This document shows positions 25,363 through 33,737 of a DNA stretch of 64,000 nucleotides, one piece after another. The notes under the pieces were generated by a model. The model was not told where the DNA came from, did no database searches, and was given only the letters and a program-made list of their open reading frames with translations. Numbering within the stretch: position 1 is the first letter of the stretch; each line of letters opens with the position of its first letter. Source of the DNA: UBA6898 sp964463135 (GTDB lineage Bacteria; Nitrospirota; Thermodesulfovibrionia; Thermodesulfovibrionales; UBA6898); contig CAYXBA010000009.1 of assembly GCA_964463135.1 (NCBI GenBank), positions 73,630-137,629 of the forward strand. The letters are read 5' to 3'. Made by a program: the position numbers and the translations under genes.

Positions 25363-26409
25363 ATGAAGACATTGACTGGAAAATCCCTCCTATCCTCCCT
25401 TTGTCAAAGGGAGGTATCATGCCCCTCTTTGACAAAGAGGGGTGAGGGGAGATTTATTAAATATGTCAGCGGAAAACACTTTTTTCTCATTCTGACCGCT
25501 GTCCTGCTGAGCTCGGCCGTCCTGGGCTGCGGTAAAAAGGGCGATCCGACACTTAAATCCTATGAAAAGCCTGAGACGCCCTCGAACGTTGCCGCGATCC
25601 ACAGGGAAGACGCCATGTTCATCAAGTGGGCATATGCCCCGGCAAAGGAAAACCTGATAGCAGAGTTCATTGTCCTGCGCTCAGAAGGTTCAGAGTTCGA
25701 AAAGCTCTCACATATCCCGAAAGAAAAACGCGGGTACATCGATAAGGACATCAAGATCGGTAACACTTACCAATACAAGGTCATTTCACAGAATGCCCGG
25801 GGCGTGTACAGTAATGACTCTGATATTGCGTCTGCCTCTGTTGTTCAGGTCCCCCTCCCGCCTGCAAAGCTTTCGTATGCAGTTGCAGGAGATACGGTGA
25901 CCCTTTCCTGGTTGCCGGTAAACAAAGGCAGCCTCTACAATGTGTACCGGAGCACCACACCGGGCGCCTATGGCTTGAGACCGATCAATCCTGAACCCCT
26001 TTCCGAACCGGTCTTCAAGGATACTTTTTCGCTCAATACCATACATTACTATATTGTCCGCAGCCTTACCGGAAGCAGTTCGAGAGATGAGAGCGCTGCA
26101 TCAGAGGAACTGACCGTCGATGCCGCAGACCTCGTGCCGCCAATGCCCCAGAATATCCTGGCGTTTCCGGCTCCTGATAAGGTCTTTCTCGTATGGACGG
26201 AACTTGACGAACGCTGGCTGACCGGGTACAACGTGTACCGGAAATCCGGCAGCAGCGATTATGTCCTCCTCGGCAAGACACAGACACCGACATTCGTGGA
26301 TCGTGAAGCCCCGATATCGAAGAGGGATTACCGGATCGCAGCTGTCGGCCCGGCAAAAGAAGGCCCTGCAGCAGAAATAAAGAACGTTGTGTTCATCCCG
26401 CAGCAATAG
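25363..26409 (+). CDS. Lipoprotein with three fibronectin type III-like domains
   Basis: The 348-residue protein carries a lipoprotein signal (FFLILTAVLLSSAVLGCGKKGDP, lipobox with Cys) followed by three FN3-like beta-sandwich domains of about 90 residues, with typical PSNVAAIHREDAMFIKWAYAP, ATVTLSW-type and NILAFPAPDKVFLVWTELDE openings. It lies 22 bases after argH. The reading frame from ATG (good AAGGAG site) passes through a 75-base palindromic repeat that adds 25 residues ahead of the signal peptide. No better in-frame start exists after the repeat. Role probably structural or binding at the outer membrane. Confidence 0.8.
   Translation: MKTLTGKSLLSSLCQREVSCPSLTKRGEGRFIKYVSGKHFFLILTAVLLSSAVLGCGKKGDPTLKSYEKPETPSNVAAIHREDAMFIKWAYAPAKENLIAEFIVLRSEGSEFEKLSHIPKEKRGYIDKDIKIGNTYQYKVISQNARGVYSNDSDIASASVVQVPLPPAKLSYAVAGDTVTLSWLPVNKGSLYNVYRSTTPGAYGLRPINPEPLSEPVFKDTFSLNTIHYYIVRSLTGSSSRDESAASEELTVDAADLVPPMPQNILAFPAPDKVFLVWTELDERWLTGYNVYRKSGSSDYVLLGKTQTPTFVDREAPISKRDYRIAAVGPAKEGPAAEIKNVVFIPQQ
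25381..25455. repeat. 75-bp palindromic repeat inside a coding sequence
   Basis: The element starts AAATCCCTCC and ends GGGGAGATTT (imperfect terminal inverted repeats). It contains two internal palindromes, CCCTTTGTCAAAGGG and CCCCTCTTTGACAAAGAGGGG. Its length is exactly 25 codons, so the lipoprotein frame stays open across it. Related elements are common intergenic repeats in deltaproteobacterial and Nitrospirota genomes, from general knowledge. Confidence 0.75.
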
Positions 26410-26471
26410 GTTGACTTGCGCTACAGGAACCATTAGTCTATTGCTCTATTATTTTTTCTCCGGGGCCGGAT

Positions 26472-27071
26472 ATGCCAGACATGAAAGATAAGATCCTCAA
26501 AGAATTCAACGACAGCATTGACGTGAAAGAACGCTTTGTCCAGGGGCATCTTGACGCTATTGTCGATCTCTCGACCGCTATCGCCGCAGCCTTCAACGCC
26601 GGCAACAAGGTCCTCCTTTTCGGCAATGGCGGCAGCTCAACCGACGCTTCGCACATTGCTGCCGAATTCGTGAACCGCTTCAAGAGAGAGCGGCCCGGCC
26701 TACCTGCCATTGCGCTGAACACGGATATGGCGGTCATCACGTCAATAGCAAATGACTACGACTTTTCCGAGATCTTCGCCCGTCAGATCAAGTCTCTCGG
26801 CACTGAAGGCGATATCGCCATAGCGCTCAGCACAAGCGGCCAGTCGCCGAACATCCTCAAGGCCCTTGATGCAGCAAAGAGAAAGAAACTGAAGACCGTT
26901 TTTCTCACCGGCCTTAAAGGTGAGAAGGCAGCGGCCAAGACCACCTTTCCCTTTGTCGTGCCGTCAGAGAACACGGCAAGGATCCAGGAAACACATATCA
27001 CCCTCGGCCATGTCATCTGTCTTATGGTCGAAGATATCCTTTTTGACCAGCCCCGAAAAAAATCTCTCTAG
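26472..27071 (+). CDS. gmhA: Sedoheptulose 7-phosphate isomerase
   Basis: The 199-residue SIS-domain protein converts sedoheptulose 7-phosphate to D-glycero-D-manno-heptose 7-phosphate, the first step of LPS core heptose synthesis. Characteristic segments are LLFGNGGSSTDASHIAAEFVNRF, ALNTDMAVITSIANDYDFSEIFARQ, ALSTSGQSPNILKALDAAK and the C-terminal ETHITLGHVICLMVED. This supports a Gram-negative outer membrane with heptose. Its stop is one base before the GTG of ruvC, indicating co-transcription. Confidence 0.93.
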   Translation: MPDMKDKILKEFNDSIDVKERFVQGHLDAIVDLSTAIAAAFNAGNKVLLFGNGGSSTDASHIAAEFVNRFKRERPGLPAIALNTDMAVITSIANDYDFSEIFARQIKSLGTEGDIAIALSTSGQSPNILKALDAAKRKKLKTVFLTGLKGEKAAAKTTFPFVVPSENTARIQETHITLGHVICLMVEDILFDQPRKKSL

Positions 27072-27072
27072 G

Positions 27073-27567
27073 GTGAAGATCCTCGGCATAGATCCCGGAA
27101 GCATCAGGTGCGGGTACGGTGTCATCGAAATCATGCCCAAAGGCGCGGTTTATATTACTTCCGGCACGATCGCTCCTTCGCAGACAAAGCCCCTGCATGA
27201 ACGGCTTAAATACATCTATGAGGGACTTGTCGCGGTTATCCGCAACTACCGGCCGGATCACGTTGTCGTGGAAAAAATGTTCTATGCCAAGAGCGTCAGG
27301 GCTGCAATGAGCCTCGGGTACGCCCGCGGCATCGCACTTCTCGCCGCAGCGTCGGAAGAGATCGATCTGCATGAATGCAGCGCCCTTGAGGTAAAAAAAT
27401 CCGTCGTGGGATATGGCAGGGCGGAAAAAGAACAGGTGCAGAAGATGGTCCGGCTCATTCTGAACCTGCAGGGAGACCTTGCTCCTGACAGTGCTGACGC
27501 CATCGCCCTTGCCCTGTGCTACGCAAATACGATAAAATTCAACAATGCCGTAACACGTGATCGGTAA
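27073..27567 (+). CDS. ruvC: Holliday-junction endonuclease RuvC
   Basis: The 164-residue resolvase starts at GTG (VKILGIDPGS). All four catalytic acids are at the expected places: Asp7, Glu67 (VVVEKMFY), Asp139 and Asp142 (SADAIALALCYA). It cleaves Holliday junctions moved by the RuvAB motor encoded directly downstream. The long upstream frame overlapping gmhA is rejected. Between ruvC and ruvA is a 118-base gap with an inverted repeat and 7-bp tandem repeats. Confidence 0.96.
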   Translation: MKILGIDPGSIRCGYGVIEIMPKGAVYITSGTIAPSQTKPLHERLKYIYEGLVAVIRNYRPDHVVVEKMFYAKSVRAAMSLGYARGIALLAAASEEIDLHECSALEVKKSVVGYGRAEKEQVQKMVRLILNLQGDLAPDSADAIALALCYANTIKFNNAVTRDR

Positions 27568-27676
27568 TGCGTGATAAGAAAAAAGATATGATAAACTTTT
27601 ATTATTCCATCTCTTCTGTCCCTGTGCCAGTTCATGCTGTCTGCACTGATCACGCATCACGCATCACGCATTACGG
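27564..27676. repeat. Inverted repeat plus 7-bp tandem repeat between ruvC and ruvA
   Basis: GTAATGCGTGAT (27564-27575) is the exact inverse of ATCACGCATTAC (27663-27674). The right arm is part of a four-unit array at 27649-27676: ATCACGC three times, then ATTACGG. The 87 bases between the arms hold no ORF of interest. The same 12-mer ATCACGCATTAC recurs at 29337-29348. Confidence 0.7.
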
Positions 27677-27685
27677 TCTCTCCCT

Positions 27686-28264
27686 ATGATCGGTTCACTC
27701 CGCGGCAAGATAATCTCAAAGAGGCCTGACAATGTGCTTATCGAGGCGTACGGCGTCGGGTATCAGGTGCAGGTGCCGGTGAATATCCTTTCCCGCCTGC
27801 CCCATGAAGGACAGGAGGCCTTTCTCCATATCTATACACATGTGCGTGAAGACGCCATACAACTGTTCGGTTTTCATGCCGAGGATGAGAAAAAGATCTT
27901 CACCACCCTCCTCGGCATCAGCGGCGTAGGGCCGAAAATGGCGCTCAATGTCCTGTCCGGCCTGTCCCTTGAAGAATTTCTGACCGCACTTGAGACCGAG
28001 GACGTGGCCATGCTCTGCAGGATCCCGGGGCTGGGCAAGAAGACCGCGCAGAGGCTTATTCTTGAATTGAGGGAAAAATTGCCGGCAGTGTCGGGTTCAA
28101 AGGACAAGGTGTTTGACGATGCCCTTTCAGCGCTCGTCAATCTCGGATACAAGAAGAACATAGCCCAGGAGTTCCTGGAGCCAGTGTATAAGCAGGGACA
28201 TACGGATATTGAAACGCTCATCAGGGAAGTGCTGAAGCTCATGTCAGAGAAAAAACATGGATGA
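27686..28264 (+). CDS. ruvA: Holliday-junction branch-migration protein RuvA
   Basis: The 192-residue protein has the N-terminal OB domain (MIGSLRGKIISKRPDNVLIEAYGVGYQV), the helix-hairpin-helix pair (LLGISGVGPKMALNVLSG and LCRIPGLGKKTAQRLILELREKL) and the C-terminal RuvB-binding domain after a flexible linker. The tetramer holds the junction for RuvB. The gene overlaps ruvB by 8 bases. Confidence 0.96.
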   Translation: MIGSLRGKIISKRPDNVLIEAYGVGYQVQVPVNILSRLPHEGQEAFLHIYTHVREDAIQLFGFHAEDEKKIFTTLLGISGVGPKMALNVLSGLSLEEFLTALETEDVAMLCRIPGLGKKTAQRLILELREKLPAVSGSKDKVFDDALSALVNLGYKKNIAQEFLEPVYKQGHTDIETLIREVLKLMSEKKHG

Positions 28265-29294
28265 ACATCTCATAGACAATCCCGAGATAGCGGGGAGGCT
28301 CGTCAACCCAGGAGCCGGTGAAGAAGAGGCTGCCCTTGATGTCAATCTCAGACCCGGCTCGCTTGATGAGTTCGTGGGCCAGGACAAGCTCAGGGAAAAC
28401 CTCAAGATATTCATCACTGCGGCGAACCAGAGGAAAGAACCTCTTGATCACCTCCTCTTCTGCGGACCGCCAGGCCTCGGCAAGACAACACTGGCTCATA
28501 TCATTTCCAATGAACTGAAAGTGAGCATCAAATCAACCTCAGGCCCGATGCTCGAACGGGCAGGCGATATTGCGGCGATCCTTACCAATCTCTCTGAACG
28601 GGACATCCTCTTTATCGACGAGATCCACCGGCTGCCCCGTATTGTTGAAGAAGTGCTCTACCCGGCCATGGAAGATTATCAGCTCGACATCATCATCGGC
28701 CAGGGCCCGAATGCCCGTACTCTGAAACTGAATCTCCCCAAGTTCACGCTTATCGGCGCAACAACAAGGACCGGATTGCTCACCTCGCCGCTCAGGGACC
28801 GCTTCGGCATCGTCACCAGACTCGGGTTCTACTCCTACGACGAGCTTGAAAAGATCATTACCCGCTCGGCGAACATCCTCAAGGTCTCGATCGAAAAGAA
28901 TGCAGCCCTTGAAATAGCGCGCCGTTCCCGCGGCACACCCCGAATCGCCAACAGGCTCTTAAAGAGGATCAGGGACTTTGCACAGGTCCTGGGAGACGGC
29001 ACGATCGATCTCGAAATCACAAAAAGCTCTTTAGTCTCGCTTGAGGTCGATGAAAGGGGACTGGACGATATGGACAGGAAGCTTCTGCTCACGATCATCG
29101 AGAAGTTCAATGGCGGTCCTGCCGGCGTTGATGCAATCTCTGCATCGCTCAGGGAAGACCGGGAAACGATCGAGGATGTGTACGAGCCATACCTGCTTCA
29201 GGAGGGCCTGATCGAACGGACGCCGCGCGGCAGGCTTGCAACACGGTCTGCCTTTCAGCACCTCGGCAAAACAATCCCCAGCGGCCTGTTCTAA
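28257..29294 (+). CDS. ruvB: Holliday-junction branch-migration motor RuvB
   Basis: The 345-residue AAA+ ATPase shows LRPGSLDEFVGQDKLRENL, Walker A GPPGLGKTT at residues 70-78, Walker B DILFIDEIHRL (Asp121/Glu122), GATTRTGLLTSPLRDRFGI with the arginine finger, and a C-terminal winged helix (GLDDMDRKLL...RTPRGRLAT). It pumps DNA through the RuvA-bound junction. Length and domain order are standard. Confidence 0.97.
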   Translation: MDEHLIDNPEIAGRLVNPGAGEEEAALDVNLRPGSLDEFVGQDKLRENLKIFITAANQRKEPLDHLLFCGPPGLGKTTLAHIISNELKVSIKSTSGPMLERAGDIAAILTNLSERDILFIDEIHRLPRIVEEVLYPAMEDYQLDIIIGQGPNARTLKLNLPKFTLIGATTRTGLLTSPLRDRFGIVTRLGFYSYDELEKIITRSANILKVSIEKNAALEIARRSRGTPRIANRLLKRIRDFAQVLGDGTIDLEITKSSLVSLEVDERGLDDMDRKLLLTIIEKFNGGPAGVDAISASLREDRETIEDVYEPYLLQEGLIERTPRGRLATRSAFQHLGKTIPSGLF

Positions 29295-29329
29295 TCTCAT
29301 GCATCCGTTATTTCGTCTTTTTATTTCTC

Positions 29330-29357
29330 ATTACTCATCACGCATTACCCGTCACGG
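29330..29357. repeat. Four-unit 7-bp tandem repeat before queH
   Basis: Units are ATTACTC, ATCACGC, ATTACCC and GTCACGG, filling most of the 69-base gap between ruvB and queH. They resemble the array between ruvC and ruvA. The array occupies the place where a queH ribosome-binding site would be, and none is visible. Confidence 0.65.
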
Positions 29358-29363
29358 CCGTTC

Positions 29364-29924
29364 ATGAAACTGCTGATGCATATCTGCTGCTCGAACTGCA
29401 GCATCCATCCGCTGCAGAACCTCCTGCTCAGGGGCGCGGACATAACCGGCTTCTGGTTCAATCCGAATATCCACCCGTACACCGAATATACGGCAAGAAT
29501 GCAATCGCTCGCAAAGCTCGGCAGGCTCTGGAACCTTGATCTGGAGTACGACGATGACTATGCGCTCGATGATTTTCTGAAGTCCGTCGTTGGACAGGGG
29601 CAGGAACGCTGTTCTGTCTGTTATGCGATGAGGCTTGACAGAACAGCCCGGGCTGCCAAAAAAATGAATATGGACGGTTTTACGACATCGCTGCTGGCAA
29701 GCCCCTATCAGAAGTTTGATGTTATACTAGAACACGGCCGGCAAGCTGCAAAACAGCACGGCGTACCATTCCTCGCTGAAGATTTCAGGCCGGGCTGGAG
29801 GATATCCCAGAACATGTCACGGGAGCTTGAGCTGTACCGCCAGAAATATTGCGGCTGCATCTATTCAGAGATGGAGCGGTACATACAGGGCACGAAAAGA
29901 AAAAAAGACAGACATCATGAATGA
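29364..29924 (+). CDS. queH: Epoxyqueuosine reductase QueH
   Basis: The 186-residue protein is a QueH (DUF208) enzyme, which reduces epoxyqueuosine to queuosine in tRNA, replacing cobalamin-dependent QueG. Conserved cysteines are in LLMHICCSNC (Cys8, Cys9, Cys12), ERCSVCYAMRL (Cys83, Cys86) and the C-terminal YCGCIYS (Cys163, Cys165), with FWFNPNIHPYTEY and TTSLLASPYQKFD. The enzyme before it in the pathway, QueA, is encoded three genes downstream. It overlaps the following DUF2905 gene by 8 bases. Confidence 0.93.
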   Translation: MKLLMHICCSNCSIHPLQNLLLRGADITGFWFNPNIHPYTEYTARMQSLAKLGRLWNLDLEYDDDYALDDFLKSVVGQGQERCSVCYAMRLDRTARAAKKMNMDGFTTSLLASPYQKFDVILEHGRQAAKQHGVPFLAEDFRPGWRISQNMSRELELYRQKYCGCIYSEMERYIQGTKRKKDRHHE

Positions 29925-30144
29925 AGGCATCCAATATATCGGCAAGATGATGGTCATGACAGGCATTATCCTTGCGGCAGCGGGCGGGCTCCTCATGCTC
30001 GGCAGCCGTATATCATGGATCGGCAGACTCCCGGGCGATGTCCTTATCCAGAAAAAGAACTTCACGTTCTTTTTTCCGCTTGGGACCAGCATTCTGCTGA
30101 GCCTGCTGCTGAGCCTTATCTTCTGGCTGCTGGGAAAGAGGTAA
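29917..30144 (+). CDS. DUF2905-family small membrane protein
   Basis: The 75-residue protein has two membrane helices (MMVMTGIILAAAGGLLMLGS and FPLGTSILLSLLLSLIFWLLG) around a loop with the family motif IGRLPGDVLIQKKNFTFFFPLG. DUF2905 proteins are widespread in bacteria and have no known function; they often sit near queA/ruvAB as here. The ATG overlaps the end of queH (ATGAATGA). Confidence 0.88.
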   Translation: MNEGIQYIGKMMVMTGIILAAAGGLLMLGSRISWIGRLPGDVLIQKKNFTFFFPLGTSILLSLLLSLIFWLLGKR

Positions 30145-30146
30145 CC

Positions 30147-31127
30147 TTGACCGGAAGATTTGTCATGCTCCTGTTGTTCCTGTTTCTTGCTTCGATCTCT
30201 GAAGCTGGCACAACCATGAAGGTCCTGATCCTTGATGATGTATTCCAGAGCATCCCCGCGCGGGATGAAAAAATCGAACGGATGGGAAAGATGAAGGGAG
30301 ATCTTCTCGTCAACGGCACACGGTATCCCGGCAATATCGAGGTCTGGAAGGGCAAGGCAGGCCTTTATCTGATAAACGAACTGCCGCTTGAGGACTATAT
30401 CAAGAGCGTGGTAAGCGCCGAAGTCGGCGCAGACTGGGATATGGAGGCGCTGAAGACCCAGGCGGTCATCTCACGGACCTATGCGCTCAACCAAAAGGCC
30501 CAGAACAACAATCCGAACTTTGACCTCACCTCATCAGTGCTCCACCAGGTATATAAAGGATCGAACGAGAATGCCCGCATATCCTATGCTGTGATGAACA
30601 CCGAGGGGGAAGTGCTCACGTACAACGGAAAGATCATCGAGGCCTTCTACCACTCCACCTCGGGAGGACTGACCGAGGCCCCGGAAGAGGTCTTCGGCAA
30701 GAGCTATCCCTACCTCAAGCCTGTCTCAGGAAGCTGCGAGAGCTCCCCGTACTGGATATGGGAACGCCGCATTCCGATCGGGGAGATCGAGAAGGTGCTG
30801 AATATCACCGGCATCACGGACATCAGGATCACGTCGTATACAGCGACCCAGCGGGTCAAGACCGTTAATGTTATCCAGAGCAGCGGAGCAACATCAATGA
30901 AAGCAACGGACCTGCGCAAGGCCATCGGCTGGAACAGACTGCCAAGCACAAATTTCACGGTCTCCCGCGACGACAATGTTATGGTATTCGATGGAAAGGG
31001 CTTTGGCCATGGCGTTGGCCTCTGTCAGTGGAGTTCCCTGGAGATGGCAAAGAGCGGCGTCGGGTACAAAGACATCCTCTCCTATTTCTACCCGGGCACG
31101 GTATTACAGCAGTATGAAAACCGCTGA
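30147..31127 (+). CDS. SpoIID/LytB-domain protein
   Basis: The protein of about 326 residues has a signal peptide (TGRFVMLLLFLFLASISEA-GT) and a SpoIID/LytB domain: LEDYIKSVVSAEVGADWDMEALKTQAVISRTYAL, AFYHSTSGG.TE, and a C-terminal GKGFGHGVGLCQWSSLEMAKSG..YKDILSYFYPGT. In sporulating bacteria SpoIID is a lytic transglycosylase that removes side-chain-free glycan. In non-sporulating Gram-negatives the homologues are exported cell-wall enzymes of uncertain role. TTG 30147 follows AGAGG and gives a basic n-region; ATG 30165 is an alternative. It overlaps queA by 14 bases. Confidence 0.88.
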   Translation: MTGRFVMLLLFLFLASISEAGTTMKVLILDDVFQSIPARDEKIERMGKMKGDLLVNGTRYPGNIEVWKGKAGLYLINELPLEDYIKSVVSAEVGADWDMEALKTQAVISRTYALNQKAQNNNPNFDLTSSVLHQVYKGSNENARISYAVMNTEGEVLTYNGKIIEAFYHSTSGGLTEAPEEVFGKSYPYLKPVSGSCESSPYWIWERRIPIGEIEKVLNITGITDIRITSYTATQRVKTVNVIQSSGATSMKATDLRKAIGWNRLPSTNFTVSRDDNVMVFDGKGFGHGVGLCQWSSLEMAKSGVGYKDILSYFYPGTVLQQYENR

Positions 31128-32121
31128 TTTCGATTTTTTCCTCCCCGACGGATTCATTGCAGAAAAACCGGTCGAAAAACGGGACAGTTCCCGTCTGCTT
31201 GTGCTCTCGCGTGATGGGGACATGGAACACAGGAACTTCTCTGACCTGCCCTCTTATCTGCAGGCCGGCGATATGCTTGTGATGAACAATTCGCGCGTAT
31301 TTCCGGCACGCGTGACCGCTTACAAACCAACAGGGGGAAAGATCGACATCCTTCTGGTCGAAAAGCTTTCGGAAACGTCGTGGCGTATTCTTGCCAAAGA
31401 GCGGTATGCCGGACCTCTGACCGTTGCAGGCAATTTCAGGGTCCATATGGCAGAGGACATGACCGTGACCTTCAAAAACGCCCGGGAAATGCAGCAGATC
31501 ATTCACGAACACGGACAGATGCCGCTGCCTCCCTATATCAAGAGGAAAGCCGACGAAACTGACAGGGAGCGGTATCAGACAGTTTATGCCGAACACGAGG
31601 GGTCTATCGCTGCACCCACTGCAGGTCTCCATTTCACCGAAGAACTGCTCACCGAACTCCGTAACCGTTCCGTCCTGATCCGTATGGTCACTCTTCATGT
31701 CGGCATCGGCACGTTCAAACCTATCAAGGCCGACAATATCCGGGACCACGCCATGGACAGAGAACATTTTGAGATCGAAAGTTCCCTGATCCGTGAGATC
31801 GAAGAGACAAAGCAGAGAGGCAATCGGGTGGTCACCGTCGGCACGACAACGACGCGCACCCTGGAAGGATATCTGTCAGGGAAAAGCACTATTTATTCGT
31901 TGAACGGGACCATAAAGGGTTCAACGGATATTTTTATTCATGAAGGTTTCCGGTTCAGGGCTGCTGATTCTTTGGTCACGAATTTTCACCTTCCGCGCTC
32001 AACTCCGCTCATGCTCGCCGCAGCGTTTTCAGGGCGTAAAAACCTGCTCAATGCCTATAAGACAGCCATTTCCCGAGGATATAGATTTTTTTCCTATGGT
32101 GATGCTATGCTTCTTTTATGA
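31114..32121 (+). CDS. queA: S-adenosylmethionine:tRNA ribosyltransferase-isomerase
   Basis: The 335-residue enzyme transfers and isomerises the ribosyl moiety of SAM onto preQ1-tRNA to make epoxyqueuosine. Conserved segments are DFDFFLPDGFIAEKPVEKRDSSRLLVL, GDMLVMNNSRVFPAR, the EGSIAAPTAGLHFTEEL stretch, LHVGIGTFKPI and TNFHLPRSTPLMLAAAF. With QueH upstream, the last two steps of queuosine synthesis lie in one transcript. It overlaps spoIID upstream and the SPOR gene downstream (4 bases). Confidence 0.96.
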   Translation: MKTADFDFFLPDGFIAEKPVEKRDSSRLLVLSRDGDMEHRNFSDLPSYLQAGDMLVMNNSRVFPARVTAYKPTGGKIDILLVEKLSETSWRILAKERYAGPLTVAGNFRVHMAEDMTVTFKNAREMQQIIHEHGQMPLPPYIKRKADETDRERYQTVYAEHEGSIAAPTAGLHFTEELLTELRNRSVLIRMVTLHVGIGTFKPIKADNIRDHAMDREHFEIESSLIREIEETKQRGNRVVTVGTTTTRTLEGYLSGKSTIYSLNGTIKGSTDIFIHEGFRFRAADSLVTNFHLPRSTPLMLAAAFSGRKNLLNAYKTAISRGYRFFSYGDAMLLL

Positions 32122-32756
32122 ACGACGACGAATTCTCTGAAAGGCCTTCGGGCTTCATGCTCGGCAAGGAATTCATCATCGTTCTGGTGATCTTTTTTTC
32201 GGGTCTGAGCTTCACGCTCGGTTATTTTGTCGGAAAAAGCGGGGCCCCGAAAACCGAGCCGATCATACAGGCGGTCGAGCCGCCCATTCAGGCAAAAAAT
32301 CAGGATCTGCCGCCTCTCCCCCAGCAGGCGGCTGTTGCACCGGTCCCTGAGCAGGCACAGCCTGCACCACCGGCGGTGAAAGAACAGGCCGCGACGATCA
32401 CGCCGGCAGCGGATCAGCCCGTTCAGCGCAAGACCGCCGAGCCCCCGGTTTCAAAAGCTGTTCCTGAGAAATCGACAGCCAAAACCCGGCCGGATGCAGC
32501 GTCAGAGACGAGCAAAGCGGTCTATACCGTACAAATCGGAGCGTTCAGTAATCTTGCAGAGGCAAAGCGTCTGAAGGCAAAATTCGACAGGAAGGGATAC
32601 AAGTCCGTCATCACCTCATCCATAAACAAGAAAGCACAGAAGATATTCAAGGTCAAGACAGGCGAGTTCAGGGAAAAGAAAGATGCCGAAGTGCTTGCCC
32701 TGAAACTCAAGAAGACCGAAGGCCTGCAGACCTACGTCACGCTTCGGACGGAATAG
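32118..32756 (+). CDS. SPOR-domain membrane protein
   Basis: The 212-residue protein has a short cytoplasmic N-terminus, one membrane helix (FIIVLVIFFSGLSFTLGYFVG), a long Pro/Ala/Gln-rich periplasmic linker and a C-terminal SPOR domain (VYTVQIGAFSNLAEAKRLKAKFDRKGY...FKVKTGEFREKKDAEVLALKLK). SPOR domains bind denuded glycan at division septa. The TAG stop is directly followed by the ribosome-binding site of phoH, in the same reading frame. Confidence 0.9.
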   Translation: MNDDEFSERPSGFMLGKEFIIVLVIFFSGLSFTLGYFVGKSGAPKTEPIIQAVEPPIQAKNQDLPPLPQQAAVAPVPEQAQPAPPAVKEQAATITPAADQPVQRKTAEPPVSKAVPEKSTAKTRPDAASETSKAVYTVQIGAFSNLAEAKRLKAKFDRKGYKSVITSSINKKAQKIFKVKTGEFREKKDAEVLALKLKKTEGLQTYVTLRTE

Positions 32757-32765
32757 GGAGCCTTT

Positions 32766-33737
32766 ACGGAAACCGTTGAGATAGTTTTTGACAGCGAGAG
32801 TGAACTGCCCTTCCTTTTCACCAGCCTGGAGAAGAACCTGAAGCTCATCGAAGAAGCCCTCGGTATATCTGCCGGGTACCGGGGAAACAGGATCTTATTA
32901 AAAGGACCCTCTGAACAGGTCAGGACCGCGGAGCATCTCATTCGCGACCTGAGAGAGCTCAGCACGCAGGGATATTCGCTCAGGCCGGAAGATATCCGAT
33001 TTGCGGTCAGGGCGCTTTCCGAGGGCAACGGCATGTCGTTAAAAGAGCTCTTTCTCAATAATATACCTGTCTCTTCAAAGCGCCGTTTCATCATTCCCAA
33101 GACAGAGAACCAAAAACGGTATCTGGATTCGATCAAGGGATTCGACATCGTCTTTGGCATCGGCCCTGCAGGTACGGGCAAGACGTATCTGGCCATGGCC
33201 ATGGCGGTAAATGCCTTCCTGAAGAAAGAGGTCAGCAGGATCGTTCTTGCCCGGCCCGCGATCGAAGCCGGCGAAAAACTCGGGTTCCTGCCGGGCGACA
33301 TCCAGGAGAAGGTAAACCCCTACCTGAGACCGCTCTACGATGCATTGTATGATATGATGGAGGCTGAAAAAGTGATGAGCCTTATGGAGCGCGGGGTGAT
33401 AGAGATCGCACCTCTTGCTTTCATGCGGGGCAGAACGCTGAACGATGCCTTTGTCATACTTGACGAGGCGCAGAACACGACCACCGAGCAGATGAAGATG
33501 TTCCTGACACGGCTTGGCTTCAATTCAAAGGCCGTGATCACCGGGGACGTCACACAGATCGACCTGCCCTCGAACAGGGCATCCGGACTCGTTGAGGTCA
33601 TGAAGATCCTCGAGGGTATCGCGGGGATCACTTTTGTATTCTTCTCGGAGCGGGATGTGGTAAGACATAAACTGGTACAGGCCATCATAAAGGCATATGA
33701 ACGATATGAAAACAGAAATATCGATACAGAAACTTAA
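32766..33737 (+). CDS. phoH: PhoH-family ATPase with apparent ACG start
   Basis: Full-length PhoH (about 323 residues, the usual size) is encoded, but the first ATG is at 33033 and would delete the conserved N-terminal 89 residues. Upstream in the same frame the codons after the SPOR stop translate as ETVEIVFDSESELPFLF, NLKLIEEALGI and GYSLRPEDI, the normal PhoH N-terminus, and contain no ATG, GTG or TTG. ACG at 32766 is preceded by AGGGAG with a 5-base spacer and sits exactly where family members start. The ATPase core has IGPAGTGKTYLAMA (Walker A), LARPAIEAGEKLGFLPGD and VILDEAQNTT (Walker B). It clusters with ybeY as usual, pointing to RNA quality control. Confidence 0.9.
   Translation, partial: TETVEIVFDSESELPFLFTSLEKNLKLIEEALGISAGYRGNRILLKGPSEQVRTAEHLIRDLRELSTQGYSLRPEDIRFAVRALSEGNGMSLKELFLNNIPVSSKRRFIIPKTENQKRYLDSIKGFDIVFGIGPAGTGKTYLAMAMAVNAFLKKEVSRIVLARPAIEAGEKLGFLPGDIQEKVNPYLRPLYDALYDMMEAEKVMSLMERGVIEIAPLAFMRGRTLNDAFVILDEAQNTTTEQMKMFLTRLGFNSKAVITGDVTQIDLPSNRASGLVEVMKILEGIAGITFVFFSERDVVRHKLVQAIIKAYERYENRNIDTET

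Noticed and set aside
27649..27676. CRISPR-like array
   Set aside because: Units are 7 bases without spacers; no cas genes anywhere in the window.
33033..33737. phoH starting at ATG 33033
   Set aside because: It would drop a conserved N-terminal region that is clearly encoded upstream in the same frame.
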